A stretch of 64,000 nt of DNA from Pseudofrankia saprophytica. Lineage in GTDB: Bacteria; Actinomycetota; Actinomycetes; Frankiales; Frankiaceae. Under the pieces are notes generated by a model. That model saw nothing but the letters and a program-made list of their open reading frames with translations. It made no database searches and was not told where the DNA came from. The DNA is taken from assembly GCF_000235425.2 (NCBI RefSeq), contig NZ_KI912266.1, forward strand, positions 2,647,956 to 2,711,955, in the 5' to 3' direction. Positions within the stretch are counted from its first letter, which is position 1. Each line of letters opens with the position of its first letter. This document shows positions 39,522 to 48,887 of the stretch, piece after piece. The translations under genes were made by a program, and so were the position numbers.

Positions 39522-40712
39522 ATGCCTGGTTCGGTCATCGTGGCCGGCGCGCGGACCCCGATCGGCAAGCTCTCCGGGGCGCTCAAGGGCTTCTCCGCGA
39601 CCGAGCTGGGCGGGATCGCGATCAAGGGCGCGCTCGAGCGCGCCGGCATCGCCGGTGACGCCGTCCAGTACGTCATCTTCGGCCAGGTCATCCAGGCCGG
39701 CTCCGGCCAGGCGGCCGCGCGTCAGGCGGCCGCCAAGGGCGGCATCCCGCTGGACGTGCCGTCGATCACGATCAACAAGGTGTGCCTGTCGGGGCTGAAC
39801 GCGATCTCGCTCGCCGACACCTACATCTCCAGCGGTGAGTACGACGTCGTCGTCGCCGGGGGCATGGAGTCGATGACGAACACCCCGCACATGCTGCTGA
39901 ACGGCCGCGCCGGGATCCGGTACGGCAGCGCGCCGCTGGTCGACGCCACCGAGTACGACGCGCTGACCTGCGCCTTCGACCAGGTCGGCATGGGCGTGTC
40001 CACCGAGCGCTTCAACGTGCCGCTGAACATCAGCCGCGCCGAGCAGGACGAGTTCTCGGCGCTGTCGCACCAGCGGGCCGCGGCCGCGATCAAGAACGGC
40101 CTGTTCGACGAGGAGATCGCCCCGGTCGAGGTGCCGCAGCGCAAGGGCGACCCGATCGTCGTCAAGGACGACGAGGGCGTGCGCGCCGACACCACCGCCG
40201 AGACGCTCGCGCGGCTGCGCCCGGCGTTCAGCAAGGACGGCACGATCACCGCCGGCTCGTCCTCGCAGATCTCCGACGGTGCCTGCGCCGTCGTCGTGAT
40301 GAGCAGGGCGAAGGCCGAGGAGCTGGGCCTGCCCATCCTCGCCGAGGTCGGCCACCACGGCTTCGTCGCCGGCCCGGACACCTCGCTGCAGTCGCAGCCG
40401 GCGAACGCCATCAAGGCGGCGCTCGCCAAGGAAGGCCTCACCCCGGCCGACGTCGACCTGTACGAGATCAACGAGGCGTTCGCCTCGGTCGGCGTCCAGT
40501 CGATGCGTGAGCTGGGCATCTCCTCCGAGGTCACCAACGTCAATGGTGGCGCGATCGCGCTCGGCCACCCGGTCGGCATGTCCGGCGCCCGCATCGCCCT
40601 GACGCTGGCGCTGGAGCTTCGTCGCCGCGGCGGTGGCGTCGGCGCGGCCGGGCTGTGCGGCGGCGGTGGCCAGGGCGACGCGCTGATCCTGCGGGTGCCG
40701 GCGGCCTCCTGA
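39522..40712 (+). CDS. Acetyl-CoA C-acetyltransferase (thiolase)
   Basis: 396 residues. It condenses two acetyl-CoA to acetoacetyl-CoA or does the reverse. The acylation Cys is in [11 protein letters not shown] (near residue 89), the base His in [11 protein letters not shown], and the second catalytic Cys in [16 protein letters not shown] 39522 has GGGAGG upstream; the open frame back to 39393 is not family-like. It matches fadA4 (Rv1323) in position. Length and motifs suit biosynthetic thiolases such as PhaA, so with the dehydrogenase at 31736 it can feed Ccr. Confidence 0.95.
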   Translation: MPGSVIVAGARTPIGKLSGALKGFSATELGGIAIKGALERAGIAGDAVQYVIFGQVIQAGSGQAAARQAAAKGGIPLDVPSITINKVCLSGLNAISLADTYISSGEYDVVVAGGMESMTNTPHMLLNGRAGIRYGSAPLVDATEYDALTCAFDQVGMGVSTERFNVPLNISRAEQDEFSALSHQRAAAAIKNGLFDEEIAPVEVPQRKGDPIVVKDDEGVRADTTAETLARLRPAFSKDGTITAGSSSQISDGACAVVVMSRAKAEELGLPILAEVGHHGFVAGPDTSLQSQPANAIKAALAKEGLTPADVDLYEINEAFASVGVQSMRELGISSEVTNVNGGAIALGHPVGMSGARIALTLALELRRRGGGVGAAGLCGGGGQGDALILRVPAAS

Positions 40713-40731
40713 CACCCAGGCTCGTTCCCAG

Positions 40732-41790
40732 GTGACGTCCAGGTTGGTCACGCCCGGCCCGGGCGCCGGAAGGTCGGCGCCATACGGGAGCCCGGCCGAG
40801 CTGGTCGCCGCGGCGGTCGAGGACCGGTCGCCGCGCGCGGTCGCCCGGCTGATCTCGCTGGTCGAGGACAGCTCGCCGTGGCTGCGGGAGATCTCGCGGC
40901 TGCTCGCGCCGCGGTCCGGGCGCGCCGAGATCGTCGGCGTCACCGGCGCGCCCGGGGTCGGCAAGTCGACGTCGACGTCGGCGCTGGTGGCCGCCTTCCG
41001 GGCGGCCGGCCGGCGGGTCGGAGTGCTGGCCGTCGACCCGTCCTCGCCGTTCACCGGCGGAGCGCTGCTCGGCGATCGGGTGCGGATGACGGCGCACACG
41101 ACCGACCCGGACGTCTACATCCGCTCGCTGGCCTCCCGCGGCCACCTCGGCGGCCTGTCCTGGGCGACGCCGCAGGCGGTCCGGGTGCTCGACGCGGCCG
41201 GGTACGACGTCGTGCTCATCGAGACGGTGGGGGTCGGCCAGGCCGAGGTGGACATCGCCTCGCTGGCCGACACCACCCTCGTGCTGCTGGCACCCGGGAT
41301 GGGCGACGGCATCCAGGCGGCCAAGGCCGGCATTCTGGAGATCGCCGACGTCCTGGTCGTCAACAAGGCCGACCGTCCCGGCGCCGACGACACCTACCGC
41401 GACCTGAGGAACATGGTCGCGCTGTCACGGCGCACCGGGCACGGCGGCCGTGACCGGGGTGCCGCCGCCGCGGATGACGCGGGCCACTGGGTGCCGCGGG
41501 TGGTGCGCACCGTCGCCGCCGAGGGAAGCGGCATCGCCGAGGTGGTCGAGGCGGTCACCGCCCACCGCGGCTGGCTCGCGGCCACCGGCGAGCTGGTCCG
41601 CCGGCGCGAGCGGCGCGCGGCCGACGAGATCGAGCAGATCGCCCTGGGAGCGCTGCGGGCCCGCTTCGGCGACCCGCGCGGCACCCGCCACCTCGGCGCC
41701 CTCGCCCGGGAGGTCGTGGCGGGCCGCCTGGACTCCTGGACCGCCGCCGACGACCTGCTCGCCACCCTGACGGACGGGACGCGCCGGTGA
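40732..41790 (+). CDS. meaB: MeaB/ArgK-family GTPase, chaperone of B12-dependent mutases
   Basis: 352 residues. MeaB protects and reloads adenosylcobalamin-dependent acyl-CoA mutases. G1 is GVTGAPGVGKST (near residues 64-75), with VDPSSPFTGGALLGDRVRM, a G3-like IETVGVGQAEVD and NKAD as G4. The C-terminal ~40 residues (ARFGDPRGTRHLGALAREVV) are less conserved. GTG 40732 lies 19 bases after the thiolase stop, so the two are probably co-transcribed; GTGA at its end overlaps the cupin gene. The likely client in this window is the mutase at 25581-27614. Confidence 0.93.
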   Translation: MTSRLVTPGPGAGRSAPYGSPAELVAAAVEDRSPRAVARLISLVEDSSPWLREISRLLAPRSGRAEIVGVTGAPGVGKSTSTSALVAAFRAAGRRVGVLAVDPSSPFTGGALLGDRVRMTAHTTDPDVYIRSLASRGHLGGLSWATPQAVRVLDAAGYDVVLIETVGVGQAEVDIASLADTTLVLLAPGMGDGIQAAKAGILEIADVLVVNKADRPGADDTYRDLRNMVALSRRTGHGGRDRGAAAADDAGHWVPRVVRTVAAEGSGIAEVVEAVTAHRGWLAATGELVRRRERRAADEIEQIALGALRARFGDPRGTRHLGALAREVVAGRLDSWTAADDLLATLTDGTRR

Positions 41791-42470
41791 GCGCGATCGG
41801 CCGTCATCCACTGATCGACGCGCTGGGACTGGCCCCGCACCCGGAAGGCGGCTGGTACCGGCGTACCTGGGCGAGCCCCGACGAGATCCCCGCGCACGGC
41901 GGCACCCGCCCGGTCGCCACCTCGATCCTCTTTCTGCTCCAGCCGGGCGAGGTGTCCGCCTGGCACCGGGTCGCCTCGGCGGAGATCTGGCTCTGGCAGG
42001 GCGGCGGCCGGCTCACCCTCACCCTCGGCGGCCCGGGCCCTGGCCCCGTCGCGGCCAGCTGGATCGTCCTGGGCCCCGACCCGGCGGCTGGCGACGCCCT
42101 CCAGGCCGTCGTCCCCGCCGGCCACTGGCAGACGGCCGAGCCCATGGCCGGCGATGCCGGCGATGCCGGCGACGCCGGCGATGCTGTTCTGGTCGGCTGC
42201 GTCGTGGCTCCCGGTTTCGACTTCGCCGACTTCGAGCTTCACAACGAATGGACCTCCCCCACTGATCGGCCAAGCCCCGACTCGGTGCCCACGCGCATGC
42301 CCGACCCATCCCAACTGGGAGCCAATCCGGACCTCCCAGATCACGACCTCCCAGATCGGCTTCGCCGATCCGGCAGGGACCCGTCCGCAAGCTCCACCGA
42401 TCCGGCAGGGACCCCGGGGGACCCCGGGGAAGGGTCGATGCAGAAGAAGGCGAGTAGAGGCCCAGCCTGA
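41787..42470 (+). CDS. Cupin_5 (DUF985) protein with a repeat-derived C-terminal tail
   Basis: 227 residues. The domain (about 1-155) reads LIDALGLAPHPEGGWYRRTW, ATSILFLLQPGEVSAWHRV, then a Gly-rich strand pair and GCVVAPGFDFADFELH, typical of the small cupin DUF985, whose function is unknown. GDAG is repeated four times near 42145-42180. The last ~70 residues (from 42250) are encoded by copies of the dispersed hairpin repeat and are not part of the domain; the gene has run into the repeat before meeting a stop. The start overlaps the meaB stop by four bases. Confidence 0.8.
   Translation: MSAIGRHPLIDALGLAPHPEGGWYRRTWASPDEIPAHGGTRPVATSILFLLQPGEVSAWHRVASAEIWLWQGGGRLTLTLGGPGPGPVAASWIVLGPDPAAGDALQAVVPAGHWQTAEPMAGDAGDAGDAGDAVLVGCVVAPGFDFADFELHNEWTSPTDRPSPDSVPTRMPDPSQLGANPDLPDHDLPDRLRRSGRDPSASSTDPAGTPGDPGEGSMQKKASRGPA
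42345..42413 (+). repeat. Dispersed hairpin repeat, one full and flanking partial copies
   Basis: Full copy 42345-42381: GACCTCCC, core AGATCGGCTTCGCCGATC, then CGGCAGGGACC. A partial left end lies at 42330-42343 and a partial right end (CCGATCCGGCAGGGACC) at 42397-42413. All lie inside the cupin frame. Confidence 0.75.
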
Positions 42471-42473
42471 GTC

Positions 42474-44006
42474 TCAGGCGGGGTACTGGGTGACCGACTG
42501 GTGGTCGAGGACCCGGTGGGTGGCGGTGCCCGCGGCGCCCTTGACGGCGATGACGAGGGCGCCGGTGTCCATCGGGGAGGGGACGACGTCACGGGCGCCG
42601 GCCTGGCGCAGGCGCAGGACCTCGACCGGGTCGTCGGCGGCGGACAGCACGACCGTCGGGATGGCGCTGGCCGTCGGGTCGGCCGCGAGATGGGCGAGCA
42701 GGTCGGCCGCGGTGGTGTCGGGGAGCTGCTGGTCGATCATGATGAGGTCGGGCCGGGCGCGGTGGACGGCGTCGAGCGCGAGCACACCGCGCGGCACGCT
42801 GACGGTGTCCGCCGCGAAGGTGCGGGTGAGCGTCTGGCTGACCTGGGCGCGGGTCGCCGGGTCGCCGCTCACGTGGACGACGCGCATGGTGGCGTCGGTG
42901 GGGATCCGGCCGCCGATGCCGGGCGGGAACATGTCCAGCTCCGGGTCCGGGTGTGGGTAGCGGACGTCGACGGCGTCGAGTACCACGGCGAACACGCTGC
43001 CGACGCCGTGGCGGCTGGCGGCGGTGAGCACGCCGCCCATCGCCGTCACCAGCGCGTGCGAGAGCGCGAGGCCGAGCCCGCTGCCCTCGGTGCGGGTGTG
43101 CTCGGCGCCGAGCCGCTCGAAGGGGCGGAAGAGCCGGTTCATGGCGTCGGGGGGGAGGCCCTGCCCGTCGTCCTCGACCTCGATGCGCAGCCGGCCGCCG
43201 GTGACCGGGACGATCCCGACCCGGACGGTGCCGCCGTCGCGCCCGTACTTGATCGCGTTGCCGAGCAGGTTGAGCAGCACCTGCCAGAGCCGGCGTCGGT
43301 CGGCGTCGGCGACCAGCGGCTCGCAGGGGTGGACGATCCGGCGGATGCCGCGCCGCTGGGCGAGCGGCTCGACCAGCTCGACGACGCCCTCGACGATGTC
43401 GAGGACGTTGACCGGCGCCTTGGTGATGTCGCCGCGGCCGGCGCGCAGCCTGGCGAGGTCGAGCACGTCGTCGATGATCGCCTGCATGTGCCGGCCGCCG
43501 GTGATGATCCGTTGGACGTCGTCGAGCACGCCGTCGGGCAGCCGCTCGAGCTCGAGCAGCTGCGCGAAGCCGAGCATGGCGTTCAGCGGGGTGCGCAGCT
43601 CGTGCCCAAGGCGGGCCATGAACTCGTCCTTGGCCCGGGAGTCCCGCTCGGCGGCGATCCGGGCCCGCCGGTCGGTGGTCTCCTTGGCCACGAAGACCAC
43701 CCAGCCGGCCCGGTCGGCCCGGACCGTGACGTCGAAGGGCACGGGGTTGCCGGCCATGTCCAGCAGGTTCGCCGAGCCGCGCCACTCGCCCGCGCGTCCA
43801 AGCGCGTCCAGGACGGCATCGGGGCCCGCCTCGACGGAGGGCTCGACGACGCCGGCGAGCTCGCGCAGGCAGGTGACGCCCACCAGCCGGTCGCCGAGGA
43901 AGGCGCGCGCCGCCGCGCCGACGTCGAGGATCCGACCGTCGGTGCTGACTACAACCACTAGGTCGTTCAGCGCGTCCAACAGCGTGCGGGTGCTCACCTG
44001 GACCAC
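42474..44006 (-). CDS. Hybrid sensor histidine kinase with a degenerate receiver domain
   Basis: 510 residues, no membrane helix, so probably cytosolic. Order: PAS-like sensor (about 5-110); HisKA with phospho-His135 in GHELRTPLNAMLGF; HATPase with N box NLLGNAIKYG, EVEDDGQGLP and GSGLGLAL (about 235-345); receiver-like domain (about 375-500) with Asp425 in LIMIDQQLPD. The receiver has only one acidic residue in its first loop (SGDPAT) and has Pro instead of the conserved Lys (RDVVPSPMD), so its phosphorylation is doubtful. No response regulator gene is adjacent. It ends three bases from the convergent cupin gene. Confidence 0.9.
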   Translation of the reverse strand: MVQVSTRTLLDALNDLVVVVSTDGRILDVGAAARAFLGDRLVGVTCLRELAGVVEPSVEAGPDAVLDALGRAGEWRGSANLLDMAGNPVPFDVTVRADRAGWVVFVAKETTDRRARIAAERDSRAKDEFMARLGHELRTPLNAMLGFAQLLELERLPDGVLDDVQRIITGGRHMQAIIDDVLDLARLRAGRGDITKAPVNVLDIVEGVVELVEPLAQRRGIRRIVHPCEPLVADADRRRLWQVLLNLLGNAIKYGRDGGTVRVGIVPVTGGRLRIEVEDDGQGLPPDAMNRLFRPFERLGAEHTRTEGSGLGLALSHALVTAMGGVLTAASRHGVGSVFAVVLDAVDVRYPHPDPELDMFPPGIGGRIPTDATMRVVHVSGDPATRAQVSQTLTRTFAADTVSVPRGVLALDAVHRARPDLIMIDQQLPDTTAADLLAHLAADPTASAIPTVVLSAADDPVEVLRLRQAGARDVVPSPMDTGALVIAVKGAAGTATHRVLDHQSVTQYPA

Positions 44007-44484
44007 ATCCCGTTGGGCTGCCCGTGGCGTGTGATCCCGTAGGACCGGCCGCGGCGGTGCGGTGTGGCTGGACGGAGGGACACGGCAGTGTTAGCCGAGA
44101 CCCCTCGGCGGGTCAGTGCTGCCTGTATCCGCCCCACGGCGGCCAATGGTAGGGCGTGCCTTCATCCGGTGTTGTGGCGGGTTTGCGTAGCAAGGCCAGC
44201 CGTAGCTTCATCGGGGACCGATGCGCGACCATTCGTTACCGTCGCCAGCTCGGCCTGACGCTTATGTCACGTGCTGGATCGTCTCCGCCGCCGGGTGTGT
44301 TCGAAGCGTGTCCGGCGACGGCGAGGCGGCCGGTGGCGGGTACTTATCGTAGTCCCCGCTATGTGGTCCACCTTCCGTACCCGCCGCCGGACCGGTCCAG
44401 CCCGCGGCGAGCCAGTGCCGGCGTCGAAACCACGGGCGCCCACAACGGGAACCCGTGGCGACGCGGGCATGGTAAGCCGGGACC
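44007..44484. other. Divergent region between the kinase and a thiamine-binding family gene
   Basis: 478 bases. Several open frames cross it, but none has family likeness or a ribosome binding site. I see no convincing hairpin. It is slightly less GC-rich than the genes and should hold two divergent promoters. Confidence 0.5.
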
Positions 44485-44778
44485 ATGCTTGTGGCATTCA
44501 GCGTGACCCCGATCGGCGCGGGCGAGGACGTCGGCGCCCTGGTGGCCGAGGCCGTCCGGGTGGTGCGGGCCAGTGGCCTGCCGAACGAGACGACCTCGAT
44601 GTTCACGACCATCGAGGGCGAGTGGGACGAGGTCATGGACGTCGTGCGCAGGGCGACGGAGGCGGTCGCCGCCGGCGGCGGCCGGGTGAGCCTCGTCCTC
44701 AAGGCCGACATCCGCCCCGGCGTCGTCGACGCACTTCATGCCAAGGTGGCAACCGTCGAGCGCTACCTGGAGCGCTGA
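44485..44778 (+). CDS. MTH1187/YqgV-family thiamine-binding protein
   Basis: 97 residues. The DUF77/UPF0045 fold is a ferredoxin-like protein: [17 protein letters not shown], then [20 protein letters not shown] and [15 protein letters not shown]. Family members bind thiamine or similar ligands and are found in many genomes. ATG 44485 follows GCATGGTAAGCCGGGACC, a poor binding site. It lies 190 bases before the thioredoxin-TPR gene on the same strand. The cellular role here is not known. Confidence 0.85.
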   Translation: MLVAFSVTPIGAGEDVGALVAEAVRVVRASGLPNETTSMFTTIEGEWDEVMDVVRRATEAVAAGGGRVSLVLKADIRPGVVDALHAKVATVERYLER

Positions 44779-44968
44779 GTACCGCTCGGCGCCGTCCCGG
44801 CCGGGGCGATTCCGTCCCCGGGGCGGGAATAGTGATCATTTCGTGTGGCGCCCGGGTGCCACGGGCGGCGGCGCGAGGCTGACCGGCGGGCGATGGCCGG
44901 CTGGACGCGGAGAAAACTCTCGCGGGCGCCGCGGCCAACGCGCCGTGGGAGATGTCACGATGGTAGGT

Positions 44969-45994
44969 ATGCAACGTAGGCCTCCTGTCCCCGGACGCCC
45001 GCCAGGCGCACAGCCCTCGCGTGCCCAGTCCTCGCGTGCCCAGGCCGGCCCGCTCCCGGACCGGCTCGGCGGGCTGCGGCTGGCTGGCGCGGTGCCGCTC
45101 GACCCGAAGCCGGCGTCGCCGCCACCTCCACCGGCGGCGCGCCAGGCCGCTCCCGGCGCGCCGGCTCCCGGCGCCCCGGGCGGCGAGGTACCCGGCGGTC
45201 CGGTCGTCATCGACGTGACCGAGGCGACCTTCGCGCAGGACGTCGTCAACCGGTCGATGCAGGTGCCGGTGGTGCTGGACTTCTGGGCGTCGTGGTGCGG
45301 CCCCTGCAAGCAGCTGAGCCCGGTGCTGGAGCGCCTGGCCGAGGCGGACGGCGGGCGGTGGGTGCTCGCCAGGATCGACGTGGACGCCAACCCCGGCCTC
45401 GCGCAGGCCGCCGGTGTCCAGGGCATCCCGGCGGTGAAGGCCGTCGTCGGCGGCCGCATCATCGGCGAGTTCACCGGGGCGCTGCCAGAGCGGGAGGTGC
45501 GCGGCTGGCTCGACCAGCTGCTGGAGCTCGTCGCCGAGGCGCTCGGCGGCGTGCCGGGCGCCAGCGGCGCGGGCCCCGAGCGCGAGCCGAACCTGGCCGC
45601 CGCCGACGAGGCGCTCGAACGCGGCGACCTGCCGGCGGCCGCCACGGCGTTCCGCGCCCGGCTCGCCGAGGCGCCGGCGGACCCGGAGGCGGTCCTCGGT
45701 CTCGCCCGGGTGTCCCTGCTCGAGCGGGTCGGCGGGCTCGACCCGGCGGACGTGCGCCGCCGGCTCGCCGCCAACCCCGACGACGTCGACGCGGCTCTCG
45801 CCGCGGCCGACCTGATGATCGCGCAGGGGCAGGTCGAGGAGGCGTTCAGCGAGCTCGTCGCGTTCGTCCGGCGCGCCTCGGGCGACGAGCGCGAGAAGGC
45901 CCGCGCGCACCTCGTCGGTCTGTTCCAGGCCCTCGGCGACGCCGACCCGGCCGTAGCCCCTGCCCGCCGGGCACTCGCCGCAGCGCTGTTCTAG
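44969..45994 (+). CDS. Thioredoxin-TPR co-chaperone-like protein (CnoX/YbbN type)
   Basis: 341 residues. A Pro/Ala/Gly-rich N-terminus (~75 residues) precedes a thioredoxin domain at about 80-185 with the active site WASWCGPCKQL and the cis-Pro in GIPAVK. The C-terminal half (about 205-340) is helical TPR-like (AADEALERGDLPAAATAFRA; ANPDDVDAALAAADLMIAQG). This is the layout of YbbN/CnoX, which protects proteins from oxidative aggregation. ATG 44960 adds MVG and is a possible start. The position matches Rv1324. The stop is three bases from a dispersed repeat. Confidence 0.9.
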   Translation: MQRRPPVPGRPPGAQPSRAQSSRAQAGPLPDRLGGLRLAGAVPLDPKPASPPPPPAARQAAPGAPAPGAPGGEVPGGPVVIDVTEATFAQDVVNRSMQVPVVLDFWASWCGPCKQLSPVLERLAEADGGRWVLARIDVDANPGLAQAAGVQGIPAVKAVVGGRIIGEFTGALPEREVRGWLDQLLELVAEALGGVPGASGAGPEREPNLAAADEALERGDLPAAATAFRARLAEAPADPEAVLGLARVSLLERVGGLDPADVRRRLAANPDDVDAALAAADLMIAQGQVEEAFSELVAFVRRASGDEREKARAHLVGLFQALGDADPAVAPARRALAAALF

Positions 45995-45996
45995 CC

Positions 45997-46180
45997 TGGT
46001 TCGCTCCGTCCGGGCACGGCGCTACGGTCCCTTACTCGCTTCGCTCCCAAGGGACCTACGCGCCGCGTCCTCCTCCGCTCACGTGCGCTCCGGCGACCTC
46101 CGCTGCGGCCCGCCTACTTCGCTGCGCTCGTAGGCAGGCCTCCGCGGAGGCGCGCCTCCGCGCCGCACGGTCACCCACCA
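45997..46180 (+). repeat. Larger dispersed repeat, copy A (without the 46-bp element)
   Basis: Starts with TGGTTCGCTCCGTCCGGGC and ends near CGCCGCACGGTCACC. It matches 55129-55356 (same strand) and 55905-56141 (opposite strand). Shared words are CTCGCTTCGCTCCC, CTCCTCCGCTCACGTGCGCT, GACCTCCGCTGCGG and CTCCGCGGAGGC. Unlike the other two copies it lacks the 46-bp hairpin element at about 46066. Confidence 0.8.
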
Positions 46181-46231
46181 CTGAATGCCGCCCGCACGGC
46201 CTGCCGTGGTCTCACAACGTCCAAGCGTGAC

Positions 46232-46277
46232 GCAACCGAGCTGGCGCGGAGGCGCACCTCCGCGCCAGCTCGGTTGC
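46232..46277. terminator. Perfect 21-bp hairpin between convergent genes
   Basis: The arm at 46232-46252 (begins GCAACCGAGCTGG) is the exact complement of 46257-46277, with loop CGCA. It lies between the thioredoxin-TPR gene and glgB, which converge, so it fits a bidirectional terminator. The tract after it is not U-rich. Confidence 0.75.
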
Positions 46278-46339
46278 TCTGCGCTTGAAACGGGCCGGTC
46301 CACAGCCGGACGGGACAGGCGTCTCTGGCGCGGCGGCCC

Positions 46340-48721
46340 CTACTCCTCGCCGTCGTAGGCGAACCAGATGGTTGACAGGGCGGGGAGGGTGAGGGGGGCC
46401 GAGGCGGGCTGGCCGTGGTGGGGCTCCTCGGTGGCGTACACGGCGCCGAGGTTGCCCTGGCCGGCGCCGCCGTAGGTGATGGCGTCGGTGTTCACCACCT
46501 CCTGCCAGCGCCCGGCGCGGGGCAGTCCGAGCCGGTAGCCGTAGTGCGGGGCGCCGGAGAAGTTGGTCACGCAGGCGAGCAAGGTCGCCCCGTCGCCGTC
46601 GCTCTGGCCGGTGGCGGGCTGGTCGCCGAGACGCAGGAACGACAGGACGTTGTTCTCGGCGTCGTTCGCGTCGATCCAGCCGAAGCCGCTCGGGTCGTTG
46701 TCGCGGGTCCACAGCGCCGGCGTGGCGCGGTAGGCGCGGTTGAGGTCGGCGACCAGGCGGTGCACGCCCCGGTGGCCCGGGTCGTCGAGGCGGTACCAGT
46801 CGAGCGTCGTCGCCTCGTCCCACTCCCGCTCCTGGGCGAACTCGCTGCCCATGAACAGCAGCTGCTTGCCGGGGTGCGCCCACATGTACGCATAGAGCGC
46901 GCGCAGGTTCGCCAGCTGCTGCCAGCGGTCGCCGGGCATCTTGTTGAGCAGCGAGCCCTTGCCGTGCACGACCTCGTCATGGCTGAACGGCAGCATGTAG
47001 TTCTCGGAGTAGGCGTAGACCATCGAGAACGTGACCTGGTGGTGGTGGTACATCCGGTAGACGGGTGCCTTGGTCATGTAGTCGAGCGTGTCGTGCATCC
47101 AGCCCATGTTCCATTTGAAGCCGAACCCGAGCCCGCCGAGGTGCGTCGGGCGGGTCACGCCTGGCCAGGCCGTCGACTCCTCGGCGATCATCATCGCGCC
47201 GGGCGCCTTGCGGTAGACCGTCGCGTTGACCTCCTGCAGGAACGCCACCGCGTCCAGGTTCTCCCGGCCGCCGTGGATGTTCGGCAGCCACTGGCCGTCC
47301 GGCCGGGAGTAGTCGAGGTAGAGCATCGAGGCGACGGCGTCCACCCGCAGCCCGTCGATGTGGAACTCCTCGAACCAGTACAGGGCGTTCGCGACCAGGA
47401 AGTTGCGCACCTCGGAGCGGCCGAAGTCGAAGACGAAGGTGCCCCAGTCCGGGTGCTCGCCGCGGCGCGGGTCGCCGTGCTCGTACAGCGGTGTGCCGTC
47501 GAACCGGCCGAGGGCCCAGTTGTCCCGGGGGAAGTGCGCGGGCACCCAGTCGACGAGCACGCCGATGCCCGCCTGGTGCAGCGCGTCCACCAGGTAGCGG
47601 AAGTCGTCGGGGCTGCCGAACCGGGACGTCGGCGCGTAATACGCGGAGACCTGGTAGCCCCAGGAGCCGCCGAACGGGTGCTCGGCGACCGGGAGGAGCT
47701 CGACGTGGGTGAACCCGGCCTCTTTGACGTAGTCGACCAGCTCGGTGGCCAGCTGCCGGTAGGACAGGCCACGGCGCCACGAGCCGAGGTGCACCTCGTA
47801 CGCGGATACGGGCGCCGCGTGCCACGGCGTGCCGGCGCGTTCGGCCATCCACGTCTCGTCCGACCAGGAGTAGTCGGACTCGTACACCACGCTGGCCGTC
47901 GCCGGTGGAGTCTCGGTGTGCATAGCCATCGGGTCGGCCTTCTGCCGCCAGACCCCGTCGAAGCCGAGGATCTCGTACTTGTAACGGGTGCCGGCCGAGA
48001 TGCCGGGCACGAACAGCTCCCAGATGCCGGTGTGGCCCAGCGAGCGCATCGGGAAGGCCCGGCCGTCCCAGAAGTCGAAGTCGCCGACCACCCGCACACC
48101 GCGGGCGTTGGGCGCCCAGACGGCGAAACTGACCCCGGTGACCACCCGGCCGTCCTCGGACGGGTAACGGCGCACCTGCGCGCCCAGCACGGTCCACAGC
48201 CGCTCATGGCGGCCCTCGCCGATCAGGTGCAGGTCGATCTCGCCGACCGTCGGCAGGTACCGGTAGGGGTCATCGACGACGTAGCGCGCGTTGGGGTAGC
48301 TGACCTCGAGCTGGTAGCTCGGCACTTCCCGCCCGGGGACGGCGACGGCGAAGACGCCGCCGCTGTGCAGCCGCGTCGCCTCGTACCGCTCGTCGCCGAC
48401 GAGCACCCAGACGCCCACCGCGTCCGGGCGCAGGGCCCGCACGATCGTCCAGTCGCCGGCCGGGTGGGCGCCCAGCACGCCATGCGGGTCGTGGTTGCGC
48501 CCATTGACCAGGCGATCGAGCTCGGCGCGGGGCACGTCGACACTGGGTGGCGGGGCGAGGACCGCCGGCGCGGCGAACGAGGCCGGCGGGCGGCTCTCGG
48601 GGGCCGGCGACTGGCCTGCCTGCCTGTCTGGGCCGGCGGCCTGCCCGGCCGTTGCCGATACCTTCTCGCGGGCCGGCCCGGCGGCCGATGGCCTGGGGCG
48701 ACCGTCGTCGGTGTCGATCAC
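46340..48721 (-). CDS. glgB: 1,4-alpha-glucan branching enzyme
   Basis: 793 residues. It makes alpha-1,6 branches in glycogen-like glucans. Order: Ala/Pro-rich N-terminus (~65 residues), first carbohydrate-binding module ([16 protein letters not shown]), CBM48 ([19 protein letters not shown]), GH13 barrel with nucleophile Asp in [17 protein letters not shown], acid Glu in MIAEEST and third carboxylate in [13 protein letters not shown], then the C-terminal sheet domain. GTG 48721 is chosen for GGGAGAA upstream; the open frame beyond is Arg-rich. The two-module N-terminus is the long GlgB type. It acts on the linear glucan made by GlgE. Confidence 0.96.
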   Translation of the reverse strand: MIDTDDGRPRPSAAGPAREKVSATAGQAAGPDRQAGQSPAPESRPPASFAAPAVLAPPPSVDVPRAELDRLVNGRNHDPHGVLGAHPAGDWTIVRALRPDAVGVWVLVGDERYEATRLHSGGVFAVAVPGREVPSYQLEVSYPNARYVVDDPYRYLPTVGEIDLHLIGEGRHERLWTVLGAQVRRYPSEDGRVVTGVSFAVWAPNARGVRVVGDFDFWDGRAFPMRSLGHTGIWELFVPGISAGTRYKYEILGFDGVWRQKADPMAMHTETPPATASVVYESDYSWSDETWMAERAGTPWHAAPVSAYEVHLGSWRRGLSYRQLATELVDYVKEAGFTHVELLPVAEHPFGGSWGYQVSAYYAPTSRFGSPDDFRYLVDALHQAGIGVLVDWVPAHFPRDNWALGRFDGTPLYEHGDPRRGEHPDWGTFVFDFGRSEVRNFLVANALYWFEEFHIDGLRVDAVASMLYLDYSRPDGQWLPNIHGGRENLDAVAFLQEVNATVYRKAPGAMMIAEESTAWPGVTRPTHLGGLGFGFKWNMGWMHDTLDYMTKAPVYRMYHHHQVTFSMVYAYSENYMLPFSHDEVVHGKGSLLNKMPGDRWQQLANLRALYAYMWAHPGKQLLFMGSEFAQEREWDEATTLDWYRLDDPGHRGVHRLVADLNRAYRATPALWTRDNDPSGFGWIDANDAENNVLSFLRLGDQPATGQSDGDGATLLACVTNFSGAPHYGYRLGLPRAGRWQEVVNTDAITYGGAGQGNLGAVYATEEPHHGQPASAPLTLPALSTIWFAYDGEE

Positions 48722-48887
48722 TACTTCTCCCAAGCTTGTGCGGCTTACGTGACCAAATCTCTCGTCGCGGCGGCCGTGGGCCGCGCGACCGGGCCTGCGG
48801 GCCCGACCGGGCCTGCCAGCCCGTCCCCTGGCGGTTCCGCGTGGCATGCCCCCGGAACGGGGCCGCCACGCGAGGCTGATGCGGATC

